Shown one piece after another: positions 45,311-60,616 of a DNA stretch of 64,000 nt. The position numbers and the translations under genes are program-made. This stretch comes from Leptodactylus fallax. Taxonomy: Eukaryota > Chordata > Amphibia > Anura > Leptodactylidae. The notes beneath the pieces were generated by a model that was not told the DNA's origin, searched no databases, and saw only the letters and a list, made by a program, of their open reading frames with translations. Each line of letters starts with the position of its first letter. Position 1 is the stretch's first letter. The stretch covers positions 3,526,501 to 3,590,500 of the forward strand of contig CAMRHE010000011.1 of assembly GCA_947044405.1 (NCBI GenBank), written 5' to 3'.

Positions 45311-45544
45311 TGGCTTCCTTGGCTTCCTGACCTCTCTTTTTGTCGTTTGTTTTGTCTTGTCCTGTTCTGTGTGTCACTTACCCAGTATAGGGCTCGTCTT
45401 CAGGTTGTCCTTTTACCGTTTAGGGTAACTGAGGCAATAGAAAGGGCCAGTGGCTGGGGTGAGATTAGGGCTACTTGTCTCTGTCCTTCCTCCCAGACCG
45501 CTGCAGTAGTGTAGGGTATTGCTACATCTGGCAAGACCCTAACA
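45311..45544. other. Filler DNA replacing transposase sequence
   Basis: Sequence from GTGGCTTCCTTGGCTTCCTG to GGCAAGACCCTAACA has no counterpart in the first Tc1 copy. It has no obvious ends or target duplication, so it looks like a repair-type replacement rather than a transposon. Confidence 0.55.
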
Positions 45545-45938
45545 CTCCAACAGGTTTTCTTCCAGAATGGTCCTGTATTTGGCTCCATCCATCTTCCCAT
45601 CAATTTTAACCATCTTCCCTGTGCCTGCTGAAGAAAAGCAGGTCCAAACCATGATGCTGCCACCACCATGTTTGACAGTGGGGATGGTGTGTTCAGGGTG
45701 ATGAGCTGTGCTGCTTTTACGCCAAACATATCGTTTTGCATTGTGGCCAAAAAGTTCGATTTTGGTTTCATCTGACCAGAGCACCTTCTTCCACATGTTT
45801 GGTGTGTCTCCCAGGTGGCTTGTGGCAAACTTTAAACGAGACTTTTTATGGATTTCTTTGAGAAATGGCTTTCTTCTTGCCACTCTTTCATAAAGGTCAG
45901 ATTTGTGCAGTGTACGACTGATTGTTGTCCTATGGACG
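45539..45938 (-). pseudogene. Tc1 transposase fragment (family 1)
   Basis: The minus strand reads VHRTTISRTLHKSDLYERVA, then WSDETKIELFGHNAKRYVWR with the first catalytic aspartate and, unlike the first copy, an intact tryptophan codon after RYV. It continues to AKYRTILEENLLE. The part with the second aspartate is missing, and the glutamate-bearing part lies beyond the foreign insert. Non-functional. Confidence 0.85.
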
Positions 45939-46268
45939 GAGACTTGATTACACACAGGTGGATTATATTTATCATCATTAGTCATTTAGGACAACATTGA
46001 ATCATTCAGAGATCCTCACTGAACTTCTGGAGTGAGTTTGCTGCACTGAAAGTAAATGGGCCGAATAATATTGCATGCCCCACTTTTCAGTTTTTTATTT
46101 TTTACAAAAGTTTAAAATAACCAATAAATTTTGTTCCACTTCACAATTGTATCCCACTTGTTGTTGATTCTTCACCAAAAAATTTAAATTTTATATCTTT
46201 GTTTGAAGCCTGAAATGTGGCAAAAGGTTGAAAAGTTCATGGGGGCCGAATACTTTCGCAAGGCACTG

Positions 46269-47355
46269 TATATCTTGATGTAGTTATGTATTGCCCGTCT
46301 TTTGGGTCTTTTGAACTGTGGGTGGACCTCTACATTATATTACTATTTATTATTACCAATAAATACACTTTATTTGTCTCTCCTGCTGATAAGAGCGCTT
46401 ATGCAAGACTACCCCATAAGCCATCTTTGAAAATTTCTGGTAAGACTCTTAAAATAGTTTGGCAGACTGCCCTGCTCATATGTGTCTATTATGGCAATAT
46501 TCACAAACAACTCATCCATACAAGCCATGTACTGCTAATTGTTACCAAGTCATGTGCATCTTATGAGTTTGGGGTTGCTGATCGACACAGGAGAATTGCT
46601 ATCATGCATGCACAAGCAAGTGGCCCCTGGCTTTGGAATCTAGACAACTTCATGGAAAATAAGAGCCCTGGTCAATCAAACTAAAATGAGTTGTCCATTA
46701 TTAGGATCCAATATGCCAAAACCAATAATTATAGGTATATACACATCACCCACTGTGAGAAATCAAATCAATATGCTACATGTGGTCTTTGTTAAAAGGC
46801 CATGAACTGCTGTAATTGTAATGTCATTATCATCACACACTATGTGGATATTATCACTTTAAAGGGGTTGTCTCATCTTGACAACAAATATCTGTACACA
46901 CATGCTAATGTTCCAGAAGAAAGAACCACAATGACAGACATGTCCATGCATTACATGGAGGACAATAATAATCTTCTATGTACACATCTTCCACTTGTTA
47001 GGGATTTATAAAGGCTTCTGTGTTCAAAGGTTACACTAAAGCATCACACTTGCCCAGTTTGAAGTATAAATGTTGGCCTTCTTTGATGTCAGCATGCCTC
47101 CAAGTGGTTTTTCAGTATGGCAGGAGGGGTTGTCTAATATAGAAGGGTACGTTCTCTCGGCAGAAAATGCAGCAAAATTCCTCGGTTTATTCGGCTGCAG
47201 TCTAGCCACGATGAGATGTATTGGCCTAATCAGCAGGAAGTCTCGAGCTGCGGAATCCGCGGCAAGATTGAGCAGGACACAGATTTTTTTCAGTCAGAAG
47301 CAACCACTACAAATTCCTATGTGTGAACATACCCTTGAGCTCTCATTTTACTTTT
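46269..47355. other. No supported gene; one TTAA MITE end
   Basis: TTTAAAGGGGTTGTCTCATC at 46857-46877 starts a TTAA MITE without a visible right end. The 132-aa ORF at 46286-46684 has no recognisable features. Confidence 0.3.
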
Positions 47356-47504
47356 TAAGGCTAAGGCCCCACATAGTGGGCCACAGTTAAAAAGCGCTGT
47401 GGGAAAAAAACGCTGCGGGAAAGATCGTGGCGGAAATGCATCAAGTCCATTGATTTTCTGCTTTTACTATACCTATACTGAAAACGCCAGCATTTCCGTA
47501 GTTA
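47356..47504. repeat. Foldback MITE half, hit by a Tc1
   Basis: GGCTAAGGCCCCACATAGTGG with AAAAAGCGCTGTGGG and ACGCTGCGGG. It runs into the Tc1 at 47505 (TA) and no continuation is seen after 48355. Confidence 0.55.
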
Positions 47505-48353
<849 letters not shown>

Positions 48354-48599
48354 TATATTGCAAAAAGCAATGGTTTTATAGAAAAATTTGCCCATTTTTT
48401 TGTCTTGTAAGTACTACAAGCTTGTTATTTGGGAGACTAATTTCTGGATGTGTGCCTAGTTGAAATGTGATGAAGAAGAAGTGGCTTTCTAAAACAAAAA
48501 GCTGTCAAAAATGATCTCTTCATTGGAGTAGATGTGAAATCAAAATGGCACCATTGGCATTGAAAGATGCAATGGTACAGGTTTTTTTATGTGGGGACC

Positions 48600-51390
48600 T
48601 TTTAGAATCTAACTTTTTTATGTTAACACTGTGGCAGCAACAGTGTCATATAGTGCAATATGATGGACCAGGTCACAGGACATGTCTGGCTGAGTGTTGG
48701 CGGTGGTGGTAGCTATGGCAACATGAATTGCATTGCAGCATGAAATAATGTGATAGACCAGGCGGCAAGAGATGATGTCTGGTTGTTTAGGAGTACCAGG
48801 CAGCATTAGCAGTGCAGTAAATGGAATATGATACAGGGAGACAGTGGCAGCTCTATTCAGAGGCATCAGCCGGAGGTATGTGAAAATCTTCAAAAATCCA
48901 TGTGTTATTCTTTTTGACAAAAGTAATTTTCTCCATGCTACCAGTGGACAGTTTCATCCTTCTAGGTGTTATAACGCTACTGGCAGCACTGACCCAGCTC
49001 CTTCCACTGCTCTAACCTATTAGTCCAGAATTCCATGGGGTCATAGTTATCTGCTGGAATATAGGTGTACTCAAGGTATCACAGTAACGGCTGGTGCAGC
49101 CGGTGAGTGTCTGATTGGTGCTGCAAGGTGAAACATTTCTGGTTCATCATGTTCCAGATACTGTAGCGGCTGCTGCTGCTGCTTTTAGTCCTGCAACTTA
49201 TAGCTGTTTTAATGGCAGAGGAGGTGGAGCGCTGGCTGAGTGAGGTGGACTGGGAGAGGACAAAGGCCACCTAGGCACATGTGTGACTGGCACTTGCAGT
49301 GGTCTCCCTAAAATCTGTAGCTAGCTTTGTATACAGCCTATCCTGATAATATTACAATTTTGCTTCCCTTTGGGAGGTAGAAAATAATTCCCCCCAATTT
49401 GGCATAGTACCTAGGGTCTAAGAGCACTACCATGCAGTACTCATCCCTCTGCTTCATGCTAATAATAAGCTTATTGTTGTATCAGCAGACAAGCATACAC
49501 CCTACCATGCTTGCAAGTATGTGCACCGACCCAGGGGCCTGCCATGATAGGTCTTCTGGGCTAGCATGGACGTTGCCATCATTATCATTGTGAAAGAAAT
49601 AAGGATCATCCTCCTCCCCTTACTGTTCCTGTGACATTTAAGGGTCCCCTCTTACAGTCTAGAAGTCCCAGTAACTCCACCATAATGACCCTGAACCAGA
49701 TTTTCTTCCTCCTCCAATTCCTCTTACATCAACCTAGGACAATGATGTTGACTAAGAGGAGGAAGCTGTTCTTCCTCTTCTGACCCTAGTTGAATGAGTA
49801 TATTTCCACTAAGATATCTAATAAAGGGATGGCATTGCTGACGTTGCAGTTGTTCCTGCTGACAAATTTGATGACCTCTTAAAAGGGCTTGAGAAGCTGA
49901 CACACTTCCCTCACGAGGTTCCAATGATAGATCTCGAAAATAACACATTTTCTCTGTGCTCTGCTGCATGCAATAATTGTTAACCACCTTCTGTTGACGG
50001 TCCAACATGTTTAAGCTGGAGTTCTATCGAGTTGGGATGTTGTAGATAAGGCAGTACAAAGGCAGACTATTTTGTTGCTGCAGGGTGTTTTTAGTGACAT
50101 AAAGAAGGCTTAAATGCAAAGACATTTTTCTAGCCATGAGCAGTTCTTCTTTTAAGCCACTATACATGTAAATAAAGCGGCGCACCAGAAGATTCAACAC
50201 ATTTGCCATATAGGGACAAACTGTTATTCGACCCAACTTCAGCACAGTAACAATGTTGGTGCCATTATTGCTGGCAACACTAACCAGTTGTAGTTGGCGT
50301 GGAGCCATCCAGTGGAATACAGTAGTTATGTCCTGATCAAGGCTTATTACCTGTAAATACCGAAAACAAAAAAAGCGGAAGTGTCAATGACACAATTAAA
50401 ACTTATAAGCAAAATCACACTGAACATCAATATTATGAAAATATATCAAATTTATTATCAATAAATAGAATCCACATACATATAGAACAAGACTGACAAA
50501 CATGAAAAAGGTGTTAGACCCCTGTTCAAACTACAAATGCAAATGAAAAAGAATTAGATATCAAAAACAACTGCGCTGTTGTATAGCAAATCACCTCTAT
50601 AAGGTTCAGTAATAATCTTCTATATTCACACACTGTGAGTTATTGCATAATATAACCAATACAACAGCCATACACATCAAGATACATCTGAATCAATAAC
50701 TGAAAATATAGGGCTAAATAGCCATAAATAGTAATACAAGTGTTAGGTGCCAGACCTAGTATTATAGATAGTTTTATATATCACAGTGGTATATAATACA
50801 AAAGTCAAACTCTATAGGCAGGTACTGAAAAACCAGCTCAGTGAAGAAAAACTTAACCTATTTGTTGGAATTGCCAAGAGTAGGAAAAGCAGGGGGATGA
50901 CAACGCTCCTGACGCGCATTTTGGCTGTAAAAATGCCTTTGAAGGTTAGCGCCTTTGTTTCCACTAACGCATTTGTTTTGGCTACTGCCTTCGTTAGCTG
51001 TAAAACTGCATAGCAGAGCTTCACCTTACACCCATGAAATGTAGCGGAGTGGTAGCAATGTCTTGTCCTGATGAAGATGGGGGCAGGAAATGGTCCAAAG
51101 AGGAGGATCCAGAGGAGGCAGGTGGGCTCTGCATGGTGTTAGAAATGGCCCTGTGCAAATGGAAATAGCACCTGGCTTTGTTGTGTTTTTAAACTGACGC
51201 CACTGCCACTCAAAACATTGAACCAGTGGGCTGTGAAAACCATGTACTGTATCATCATTGTCCATAATTGCTGCTCCATGTGTCGATGGTAGCATGTACC
51301 TTTCCCCAAACTGACAAATCCAAAGAAAAACCACTCTAATGTTCCTGCCACTAGCTATTCTTCTAGCTAATTTACAGTTCACTCTTTGAT
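48600..51390 (-). pseudogene. Old hAT-family relic, second copy
   Basis: Runs parallel to 24400-25412 plus 29641-30990: CCAGCTCCTTCCACTGCTCT (48990), TCATGCTAATAATAAGC (49455, the site hit by the hAT in the first copy), GACCCAGGGGCCTGCCATG (49530), ACACTTCCCTCACGAGG (49900) and TGAAAACCATGTACTG (51236). Coding traces on the minus strand include QYMVFTAHWFNVLSG (51139-51260). An AT-rich block at about 50345-51045 has no counterpart in the first copy. Confidence 0.6.
50345..51045 (-). mobile_element. Insertion in the hAT relic, possibly Penelope-like
   Basis: AT-rich block absent from the paralogous relic. Read on the minus strand, AGGCATTTTTACAGCCAAAAT precedes GCGCGTCAGGAGCG, a GAAACGCG-like phrase of Penelope tails. 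GTCCTGATCAAGG before the block and GTCCTGATGAAGATG after it are similar, maybe a target duplication. Tentative. Confidence 0.35.
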
Positions 51391-52023
51391 GCTAGGCTAG
51401 TTTCGTCTCCATAGATGCAAGATGGGTTCACAATGAGTGGAAGGAAGAGGTGATAGTTTGTTCACACAGTAAATGGAGATAGAATAGGTTGATTTTCCTC
51501 ACAGCATCACACTTGTCTGCAAACAGCTCTGTACAAAGAACTGAAGATTCTACACATCTCACAGCATACAATGTTAGAAAAGTCTTCTATGTACTTGTAT
51601 CTACTTCCGGCTGCATGTGTGTTTACAGATGGGATATTATTCACAGACAACAAGTAGCTTTCCTGTCTGTGCTCATAGATTGCCCTTTTCCTGTGCCATG
51701 CCTGCATGGTAGATGCTAGAATGAAGTACGAACCTACATGTATCTGCCTAATATTTGCATTTCACTGGTCCTTGGGTTTTTATCAGTTATCTATTTGTTA
51801 ATAATGTAAACAAACCAAACTAGTTATAATGGATAGGTGAAAGGGGCACATTACACTTATTGTGCACACCCACAGCCTGAGAGACAAATGTAAAATGTTC
51901 TTCAGCCAAAATGGGAACATTAGCAGCAGAAAAACTGGTAAGACATAATGTATGAAGTCATAGAACAAACTGCCAGCAAGACCCTGCACATATTTCAACT
52001 TTTCATGAAAACTCAGGTACCCT
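51391..52023. other. No supported gene
   Basis: Unique-looking sequence without element ends. The 76-aa ORF at 51489-51719 has no family features. Confidence 0.3.
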
Positions 52024-52052
52024 TTAAAGAGAACCTTTCACGTCCTCATGTA

Positions 52053-53648
<1,596 letters not shown>

Positions 53649-54418
53649 TATATGCTGTTTTACATACCACTGGAAAGCCGACAGTCTAGCAGTCTAGCTG
53701 CGCTGTGAGGAACGCCCCCTCTGACAGTACAGCGCTATGGACGAGTACAGAGAGAGGGGGCATTCCTTAGAGACCAGTGATGACGCTGAGCTGTGAGGAA
53801 CGACCCCCCACTACTGTGCTATGGAGGAATACTGTCAGGGAGGGCGTTCCTTATAGTGCAGCTAGCCTGTCTGGATTGCCCTTCTGAAAGGTGAATGGTG
53901 AAACTAAGACCGCCGATATCTCCAACCCCGGGACACATACCGGGAAAGCCAGCAGTGCGCTGAATTCAGCGCACTGTCGGTTTTCTAGCGTATGTAAAAC
54001 AGCATATACATGAGGACGTGAAAGGTCCTCTTTAAGTCATATTGGCACAGTTATTGCAAAAATGAAAGTGTCAGCAATTACTGTATTATAAACTGTAGTA
54101 TATACTGCTATATACAGTAACATCCACATAGTACAATAGTCTACTTGATTTATCCTTTAATGCCAGTATTTACTGCACCTCAGATTTGATTTTCTTTTAG
54201 TACATTAGTTTACATATTGGATTGGTACCTGCTGTGTCTTCCACCTCTTGTAATACCACATTGTTTAAGTGTTTTACATGCATACCTGTGTACAGCTATT
54301 TCTCATTTATTTTTATTTAATCAATATATTTTTATAATACTTGGTCTTGCATTTATAATAGGACTTTAGACTTTACTGTAGGTTTTCTTTTTTTTTTTAA
54401 TGTTTCTCATTGCCGAAG

Positions 54419-54780
54419 TTAAAGGGGTTATCCATAGGATAAGTCATAAATATTAGATCTGCGAGGATCCTGGATGTCAGACAGCATGACTTCTGGCAAT
54501 GTTTACATGCTGGGAACAACCCTGCTCACTCCCCATGCAAAGTGTAATGATGGCTTTAGGTACTACAGAGGTGTTTCATAGACTTCAATGGGGCAGAGCT
54601 GGAGTAGCTAAAGCCACCACTACACTTTGTACGGTGAGTGAACATTTCTGGGAGCTGCACTGTCCCAGAGCAACTTATCTGTGGGGGTTTCGGGTGATGA
54701 CCATCAATATCAGAAAATCAGGGTCAGCAGTAGCAATTTGGTGGTTCCCTACATCGAAGTCCAATTCCATTTATAGACGT
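54419..54780. repeat. TTAA MITE, left end only
   Basis: TTAAAGGGGTTATCCATAGG at 54419 plus a central CTTCAATGGGGCAGAGCTGG. CAAAGTGTAATGATGGCTTTAG / AAAGCCACCACTACACTTTG pairs across the centre. The right TTAA was not found. Confidence 0.55.
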
Positions 54781-54983
54781 AAAGGGCAAAAACCAGGGAG
54801 CCAGTTAGACAATGCCCCCAGGAAGTGACCCAATGGGTCTATTCCACACTACTTAACAATTGTACTTGCAGCAATAAAAAAAAAAAAATCACAGTGGAGA
54901 GAGTTATAAATAGTGTAGTAAGATTGTGGAAAATTTAAAATCACAGTAGGTTAAATGACAGAACTCCTAGAGATAGTAAAAGC

Positions 54984-55762
54984 CAGTGGCGTAACTAGGA
55001 ATGGCTGGGCCCCAAGGCAAACATTTTACAACCGCCACCCCCGACCCCCCGGACCGCCCCCCCCCCCACCCCCCCCGCACAAACCGCATTCCTGCACAAA
55101 CTATTATGCACCATAGTGGCCCCTGCACACAGTATTATAACCCATAGTGGCCCCTGCGCACAGTATTTTAACCCATAGTGGCCCCTGCACACAGTATTAT
55201 GCCCCTTAGTGGCCCCTCCACACAGTATTATGCCCCATAGTGGCCCCTGCAGACAGTATTATGCCCCATAGTGGCCCCTGCACACAGTATTATGCCCCAT
55301 TGTGGACCACCCATGAACAATTATTATACTCTGGGGTCTTTTCAGACCTTTCAGACCCCAGAATATAATGATCGGAGATCCAGGGGAGGATACAAAAAAT
55401 CAATGTTGCCTACCTCTACCTTGCTCCAATGCACTCCCATGCGCAACTTCGGCCTTCATCAAGGTTGGACCAGATCTCGTGTGAGCAGGTTGGCGTCGCG
55501 ATACATAATGACGTCGGCTGGCGTCTGGGACGTCATCAAACAGGCCCGAAGCCTGCCGGAGCGCCGGATGGGTAAGTTACAGTGTTTTTTATGTTCTCTC
55601 ACCTCCCCTGGGCCTCCAATCATTATACTCCGGGGTCTGAAAAGACCCCGGAGCATAATGATAGCAGTGTTTGTGGGGTTTCTGCCACAGGGCGCCAGGC
55701 CCCATAATGTCCCAGGCTTTGTGGCAGTCACTACCGCTGCTACCCCGGTATTTATGCCCCTG
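54984..55762. mobile_element. Nonautonomous minisatellite hAT, short complete copy
   Basis: Ends CAGTGGCGTAACTAGG (54984) and ACCCCGGTATTTATGCCCCTG (ends 55762). Flanking 8-mers GTAAAAGC and GTAAGAAC match at 6 of 8. Order: terminus, seven-unit minisatellite (55090-55300), hairpin B with an enlarged loop (55322-55371), GC-rich core, hairpin A (55622-55659), GGCAGTCACTACCGCTGC, terminus. It is the compact version of the element at 9658-14681, in opposite orientation. Confidence 0.88.
55622..55659. repeat. Shared hairpin, near-perfect 17-bp stem
   Basis: ATTATACTCCGGGGTCT, GAAA loop, AGACCCCGGAGCATAAT with one mismatch. Confidence 0.88.
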
Positions 55763-57956
55763 GTAAGAACCCTGCTTACCCTGCGCACACATAGGGTGAA
55801 TGACAACCTCTAGTGCACACACACTGATACAGAGAAAGCTGTCTATCAGCCTGAGTTTGGACAGGCTAACAAAAACTCTCACTGTCTCACTGTCTCTCCT
55901 AGAAGTCCTGTCTGACTTTTACGTATATCTTTTCCTGATAAGAAGGTTCTTTAACATTTACTTACTTCTTTGGAAGTGATGGAAACTTTGATGGAAACAG
56001 TTGTGTTTGACTCTTTCCATAACTCTCAAACTAGTGGTAGGGTTAAAAAGTCATGTGTTCTTATCTTGGCCATCTATGGTCAACATATAAATACCCTTTA
56101 ACCCCTACACATCACTAATCTGGCTATTTACATTATTCCAGCTGATGCCTCATGCTGCAGCCACATTAAAGTCAAACAGCTGTGATAACAACTTCTCTAT
56201 TTAGGAGGGATAAGAGCAGGCTTCTTCATTCAAGGGAGTTCCTCTTTGATAAGGGAAACTTAGTTCCTTTATCATCACTGTTATCAGTAAAATTTAACTA
56301 TTTATGGTGATCACAGTGAAGTGAAAGTAACTTCTGATGCAAGGTCACATTATGCTATCAGAAGTTGCCCTCTGCCAGCCCCTCCACCTTCTTCCTAGAG
56401 ATCTGCTCTGCCAGCAGGGAGCCTGTCTAAACAAGCAGTTTACAGTCCTTTCTCCTATACTAAACTTCTGGTCAATTTACTAAGGCACTATGGAGCCATC
56501 AAATAAGGCCTGTTGAATATAAAGCCATATAATATCATTTTTTTTGTCCAAAACTATATAAATATGCAGCTCCTGTAATCTGAAGAAATAAAATGCATAT
56601 TTAAATATGTTTATGGGTAACAGTATAATTAAAAACAATTCTGTTGTAGATAAAAGAATCAAAATTTATATTTTTTTCACATTTTATATAATTTTTCTAC
56701 TTATAGTGAAAAAATATTCAATTTATTTAACAAATAAGGCTACTTATTTCAAGTCTTATATGTTCTGAAAAAAACATGACAAAAATAGTTGAGATATTTA
56801 AAGCCATAAAAAAAAAAAATATTGGTGTGTAAAGTAATGCATACCAAAAGTGCTAAAATTGGCCTGACCACTGGGACATCAATGACCCTTGGTCCTGAAA
56901 GGGTTAATCTTTTACTTCCATGACTACACTATACATCCCTCCCATGCTCTAGTTTTAAACACTTCTTGCCCTGCAATACATTCCACTAATATATCATCCT
57001 TAACTTTCTTTTCTCTACTATATAGCCCTTAGTGCCCTCAGATACAGAACTCACCAATACCCTTTACCCTAAACACCTTCTGCTTTCCTTTCCCTCTCCA
57101 GCCCTCTAATACTCCAAGATAAATTCCTTGTATTTCTCTCCTGCATAAAATTATCAAAACTGTGTCCTATTAGAAACAGCATCTTCCTGACATTTTCTGT
57201 ACCCTCTCACAAAAAGGAATGCCAAAATGGTTGTAGACCTAGCAGCTAAGGATGAAGTGTTTATTTGTTTGGAATTTCTGACAATTTGACACATTGGTGA
57301 TCCTAAAACACCAAATTTTTCCATTTTACTGCATATGGGCCAACATTATTTTGAATTTTTCCATGGGTAGATTGAGTAGCAGTGTCAATACTTTATACTG
57401 ATCAGGACAAGGATGTAGTTTCCACAAACCTCTGAGTATGTGTCTGTGGAGGTAAGAGAAGATGTCCTGTAGGTGTTTTGCAATTAAAGTTAATGTGAGA
57501 TAAAGACACAGTAAATCAAGTGAAGAGGTCCCTAGAAAAAACCTAGCCACCAAAAAAACACAGAAACCTTTAATTTGGCTCAAGAACTTCCACAGATAAC
57601 TACCATACTGTAAATCTCTTGTAAGTCTGTTGTCAATGAACAGTACTATGAATCTATAAGAAAGCACTCTAACTGTACTTATGTTGAAAATGCCAGTCTT
57701 CATAAATCTGCCCCAGTGTGTATAGCATGTACTATTTACACTGCCAATTGGTGCTGCACATCAGTTTATAGCACCAGTAAGTCCTAATCTTTATTTTTTA
57801 TGTCCCTGCCTGCTTATACTGAATGAAACATTGCCATTGCCATCTGCCCAACCCCCCTACTAACTCCCTTCACTGCATGTCCCTCTAACTATCCAGGCGA
57901 CAAGGGCTGAAGTCTCAGGTTTTGGGTGTATAATTTTAAGTGATTATTTCTCAGTC
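55763..57956. other. No supported gene
   Basis: Long stretch of unique-looking, AT-rich sequence without element ends or a convincing reading frame. The 125-aa minus-strand ORF (57326-57703) has no recognisable features. Confidence 0.35.
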
Positions 57957-58275
57957 TAAGGCCGGGGCTCTGCATGGTGTAAACGTTTTACAGTCACTGC
58001 AAAGTGACTAGCAAATCCCATCCACACATTGCAGAAAAATACCTTCAGCGATAATGCTGCGATTTCAAAAACCGTTGCATTTTTGGAAATCGCAGCATGT
58101 CAATTATACCTACTGAAATATTGGCAGTTTCCCTATAGGTATAATAGAAGCAGAAAGTCCACAGAGGAAAACTCTGCGGACTTTCTGTGAAGAGCACTGC
58201 GGGAAAAATGCAATGCGTTTCCACCGCGGTTTTTACCGCAGCACTTTTTGGCTGTGCCCTGCTACATGGGGACTT
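57957..58275. repeat. Foldback MITE, GCAGAAAGTC family
   Basis: TCTAAGGCCGGGGCTCTGCATGG start, CCCATCCACACATTGCAG, GGACTTTCTGTGAAGAGC, TTTCCACCGCGG and CATGGGGACTTAACCTA end. Same plan as 42255-42602. Confidence 0.7.
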
Positions 58276-59204
58276 AACCTAAAAAGTAAGATGTTACATG
58301 TTAATTAACTTTTAATTGCACACTAACGGACCTTTATTACAATTTCTCTGCTGCATTAGGTACCTTTAACCTAAACTTCGATAACCTGTAGGTAAATTTC
58401 TTATCTAGACAATCTCAAGCCTATACTATATAGCACACCCACACATCAACCCTTAGGAGTGAAATAAAATGTTTTTAATAAAATGTGTCCATGCAGTAAC
58501 TAAAGAATATCAGTATGTTGCATTTGACAGTCATTTTTTACATAAGCATTTTCTTTCCTGAAAGTATAGTACATTTTTTGCATTGAATTATAAGTATTCA
58601 TAAGATGACTAAAAATGATATATATGCTGACTAAGACCAAAATATTGAAATGAATAAACTAGGATTTTTTAAACTTCTATACATTTTAAATAAGACCATC
58701 AACGGAAAAGCAAACAAAGAAGCCAAATCCCAATAGAGAAGCCACAACAAATGATAGAACAGAGAACAAATGAGAGATGTTGTTTTTTGACTGTTCTGTG
58801 TTGAAAGTTAAATATTCCTTTGCTTTTCTTTTTGTGTATTCAGTATTAATTGGAATGCAGGGAAAACGTTATAAAGGACTGTTGACCTCTGCAAAGAAAC
58901 TCTGCTAAGAAGTTTAACTTTCTTCTACTAATATAAGCAAGGATTTAATACATGCCGTTGTAGCACAAAGCCACACAGTAAAGACATATGTAAATGCTAT
59001 AAGCATGTATGGTAGAATACACCCATATGTATTTATTTATTTATTTTGCTTGTATAACACTATCATATTCTGCAGAGTTTTACAGACATCATCAGTCACC
59101 TATAATGTGTAGATCTCTCTCATGCTACCAAAATAGTTCTGACTGTTAAGGTATAGACTATAGAAGACCTCTGAAAGTATGCTTTGCATCTGGCACCAAG
59201 ACAG
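58276..59204. other. No supported gene
   Basis: AT-rich unique-looking sequence; nothing recognised. Confidence 0.3.
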
Positions 59205-59660
59205 TAGTAACAGCTCAATCAAGTCCTGTTAGAAGGTGAAGCCACTGTGGATCGGATTTCTTTTTCCAAGACATCCCACAGATACTTAATCACATTGAGA
59301 TCTGGGGAATCATGAGGCCAAGTCAAACCATTAGTGAACAATGTTGCAATGAAACAGGGCAAGTTATCCTGCTGAACCAGGCCATTGCCAGCTGTCATAA
59401 TAGCGTTTACTTGGTATTTAATAATGTTTAGGTAGGTGGTAAGTGTCCAAGTATCATCCACCTCAGGTTTCTCAGCAAAACATTGTCCAGAGTATGACAC
59501 TATCTCATGCTGGCCTTGTTCTCAAAATGCATCCAGATGCCATCTTTTCTCCAAATAAGTGCACCCATGCATCCACATAATGTAAAAGAAATGTCATTCT
59601 ACAGACCACGCCATATTCTTCCATTGCTCCATGGTCTACTTATAAGGCTCATATATGCTT
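59205..59660 (-). pseudogene. Tc1-related transposase relic (family 6)
   Basis: The minus strand encodes, in a 93-codon open stretch (59219-59500), SYSGQCFAEKPEVDDTW, LVQQDNLPC (second aspartate block) and SPDLNVIKYLWDVLEKEI. In the last block the expected catalytic glutamate (PIEHLW-type) is replaced (VIKYLW). Upstream sequence to 59660 (CTCCAAATAAGTGCACCC, CATCCACATAATGTAAAAG) is more of the same degraded gene. No terminal repeats seen. Confidence 0.7.
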
Positions 59661-59664
59661 TGTA

Positions 59665-60616
59665 CAGTGGCATGCAAAAGTTTGGACACCCCTGGTCAAA
59701 ATGACTGTTATTGTGAACAGTTAAGCAAGTTGAAGATAATAATAATACATTCAAAAGACATAACATTAAAGATGACACATTCCCAATGTATTTTTTGGAA
59801 AAAAAATATTTTCATATTTTACATTTTCAAAATAACAAAAAGGGAAAATAGGCCGATGCAAAAGTTTGGGCACCCTGCATGGTTACTATCTAGCAGCACC
59901 TCCTTTGGCAAGTATCACAGCTTGTAAACACTTTTTGTAGCCAGCCAAGAGTCTTTCAATTCTTGTTTGAGGGATTTTCATCCATTCTTCCTTGGAAAAG
60001 TCTTCCAGTACTGTGAGATTCCTGAGTCGTCTTGCATGCACTGCTCTTTTGAAGTCTAGCCACAGATTTCCAATGATGTTCAGATCAGGGGACTGTGAGG
60101 GCATGGTAAAACCTTCAACTTGTGCCTTTTTAGGTAGTCTATGGTGGATTTTGACGTGTGTTTAGGATCATCAACCATTTGTAGAAGCCATCCTCTTTTC
60201 AATTTCAGCTTTTTTACAGATGGTGTCATGTTTGCTTCAAGAATTTTCAGAAATTTCATTGAATACATTCTTCCCTCTACCTGTGAAATGTTTCCCGTGC
60301 CATTGGCTGCAACACAACCCCAAAGCGTGATTGATTCACCTCTATGCTTAATGGTTGGAGAGTTGTTCTTTTCCTGAAATTCTGTGCCCTTTTTTCTCCA
60401 AACATACCTTTGATCATTGTGGCCAAAGAGTTCTATTATAACCTCATCGGTCCACAGGACTTGTTTCCAAAATGCATCAGGCTTGTTTAGATGTTCTTTT
60501 GCAAACTTCTGACGCTGAATTTTATGGTGAGGACACAGGAGAGGTTTTCTTCTGATGACTCTTCCATGAAGGCCATATTTGTGCAGGTATCGCTGAACAA
60601 TAGAACAATGTACTAC
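59665..60616 (-). mobile_element. Tc1/mariner element (family 5), cut by an LTR retrotransposon
   Basis: Left end CAGTGGCATGCAAAAGTTTG at 59665, after TA. Subterminal GCAAAAGTTTGGGCACCC recurs at 59858. The right part is missing because an LTR starts at 60617; it should reappear after the 3' LTR outside the window. Confidence 0.85.
59886..60616 (-). pseudogene. Tc1 transposase interrupted by the LTR insertion
   Basis: From 60616 toward lower coordinates the frame is open: QRYLHKYGLHGRVIRRKPL, KQVLWTDEVIIELFGHND (first aspartate), ITLWGCVAANGTGN, then LLQMVDDPKHTSKS. In this second block the first D of the usual DNDPKH is V, so a catalytic residue is lost. A frame change near 60104 is followed by SPDLNIIGNLW, where the expected glutamate is also replaced (G), and the end KGGAAR. 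The N-terminus is beyond the LTR. Confidence 0.82.

Larger units (their letters stand above)
44886..46268 (-). mobile_element. Tc1/mariner family 1, second copy, rearranged
   Basis: Inverted ends CAGTGCCTTGCGAAAGTATT (44886) and its complement ending 46268, with TA on both sides. It preserves the site empty of the hAT insertion found in the first copy. The transposase middle (counterpart of 5374-5522) is replaced by about 235 bp of unrelated sequence (45311-45544). Most of the N-terminal coding region is deleted at about 45939. Confidence 0.88.

Noticed and set aside
46286..46684. 132-aa ORF
   Set aside because: No recognisable family motif, low complexity context and no splice or start evidence; not enough to call a gene.
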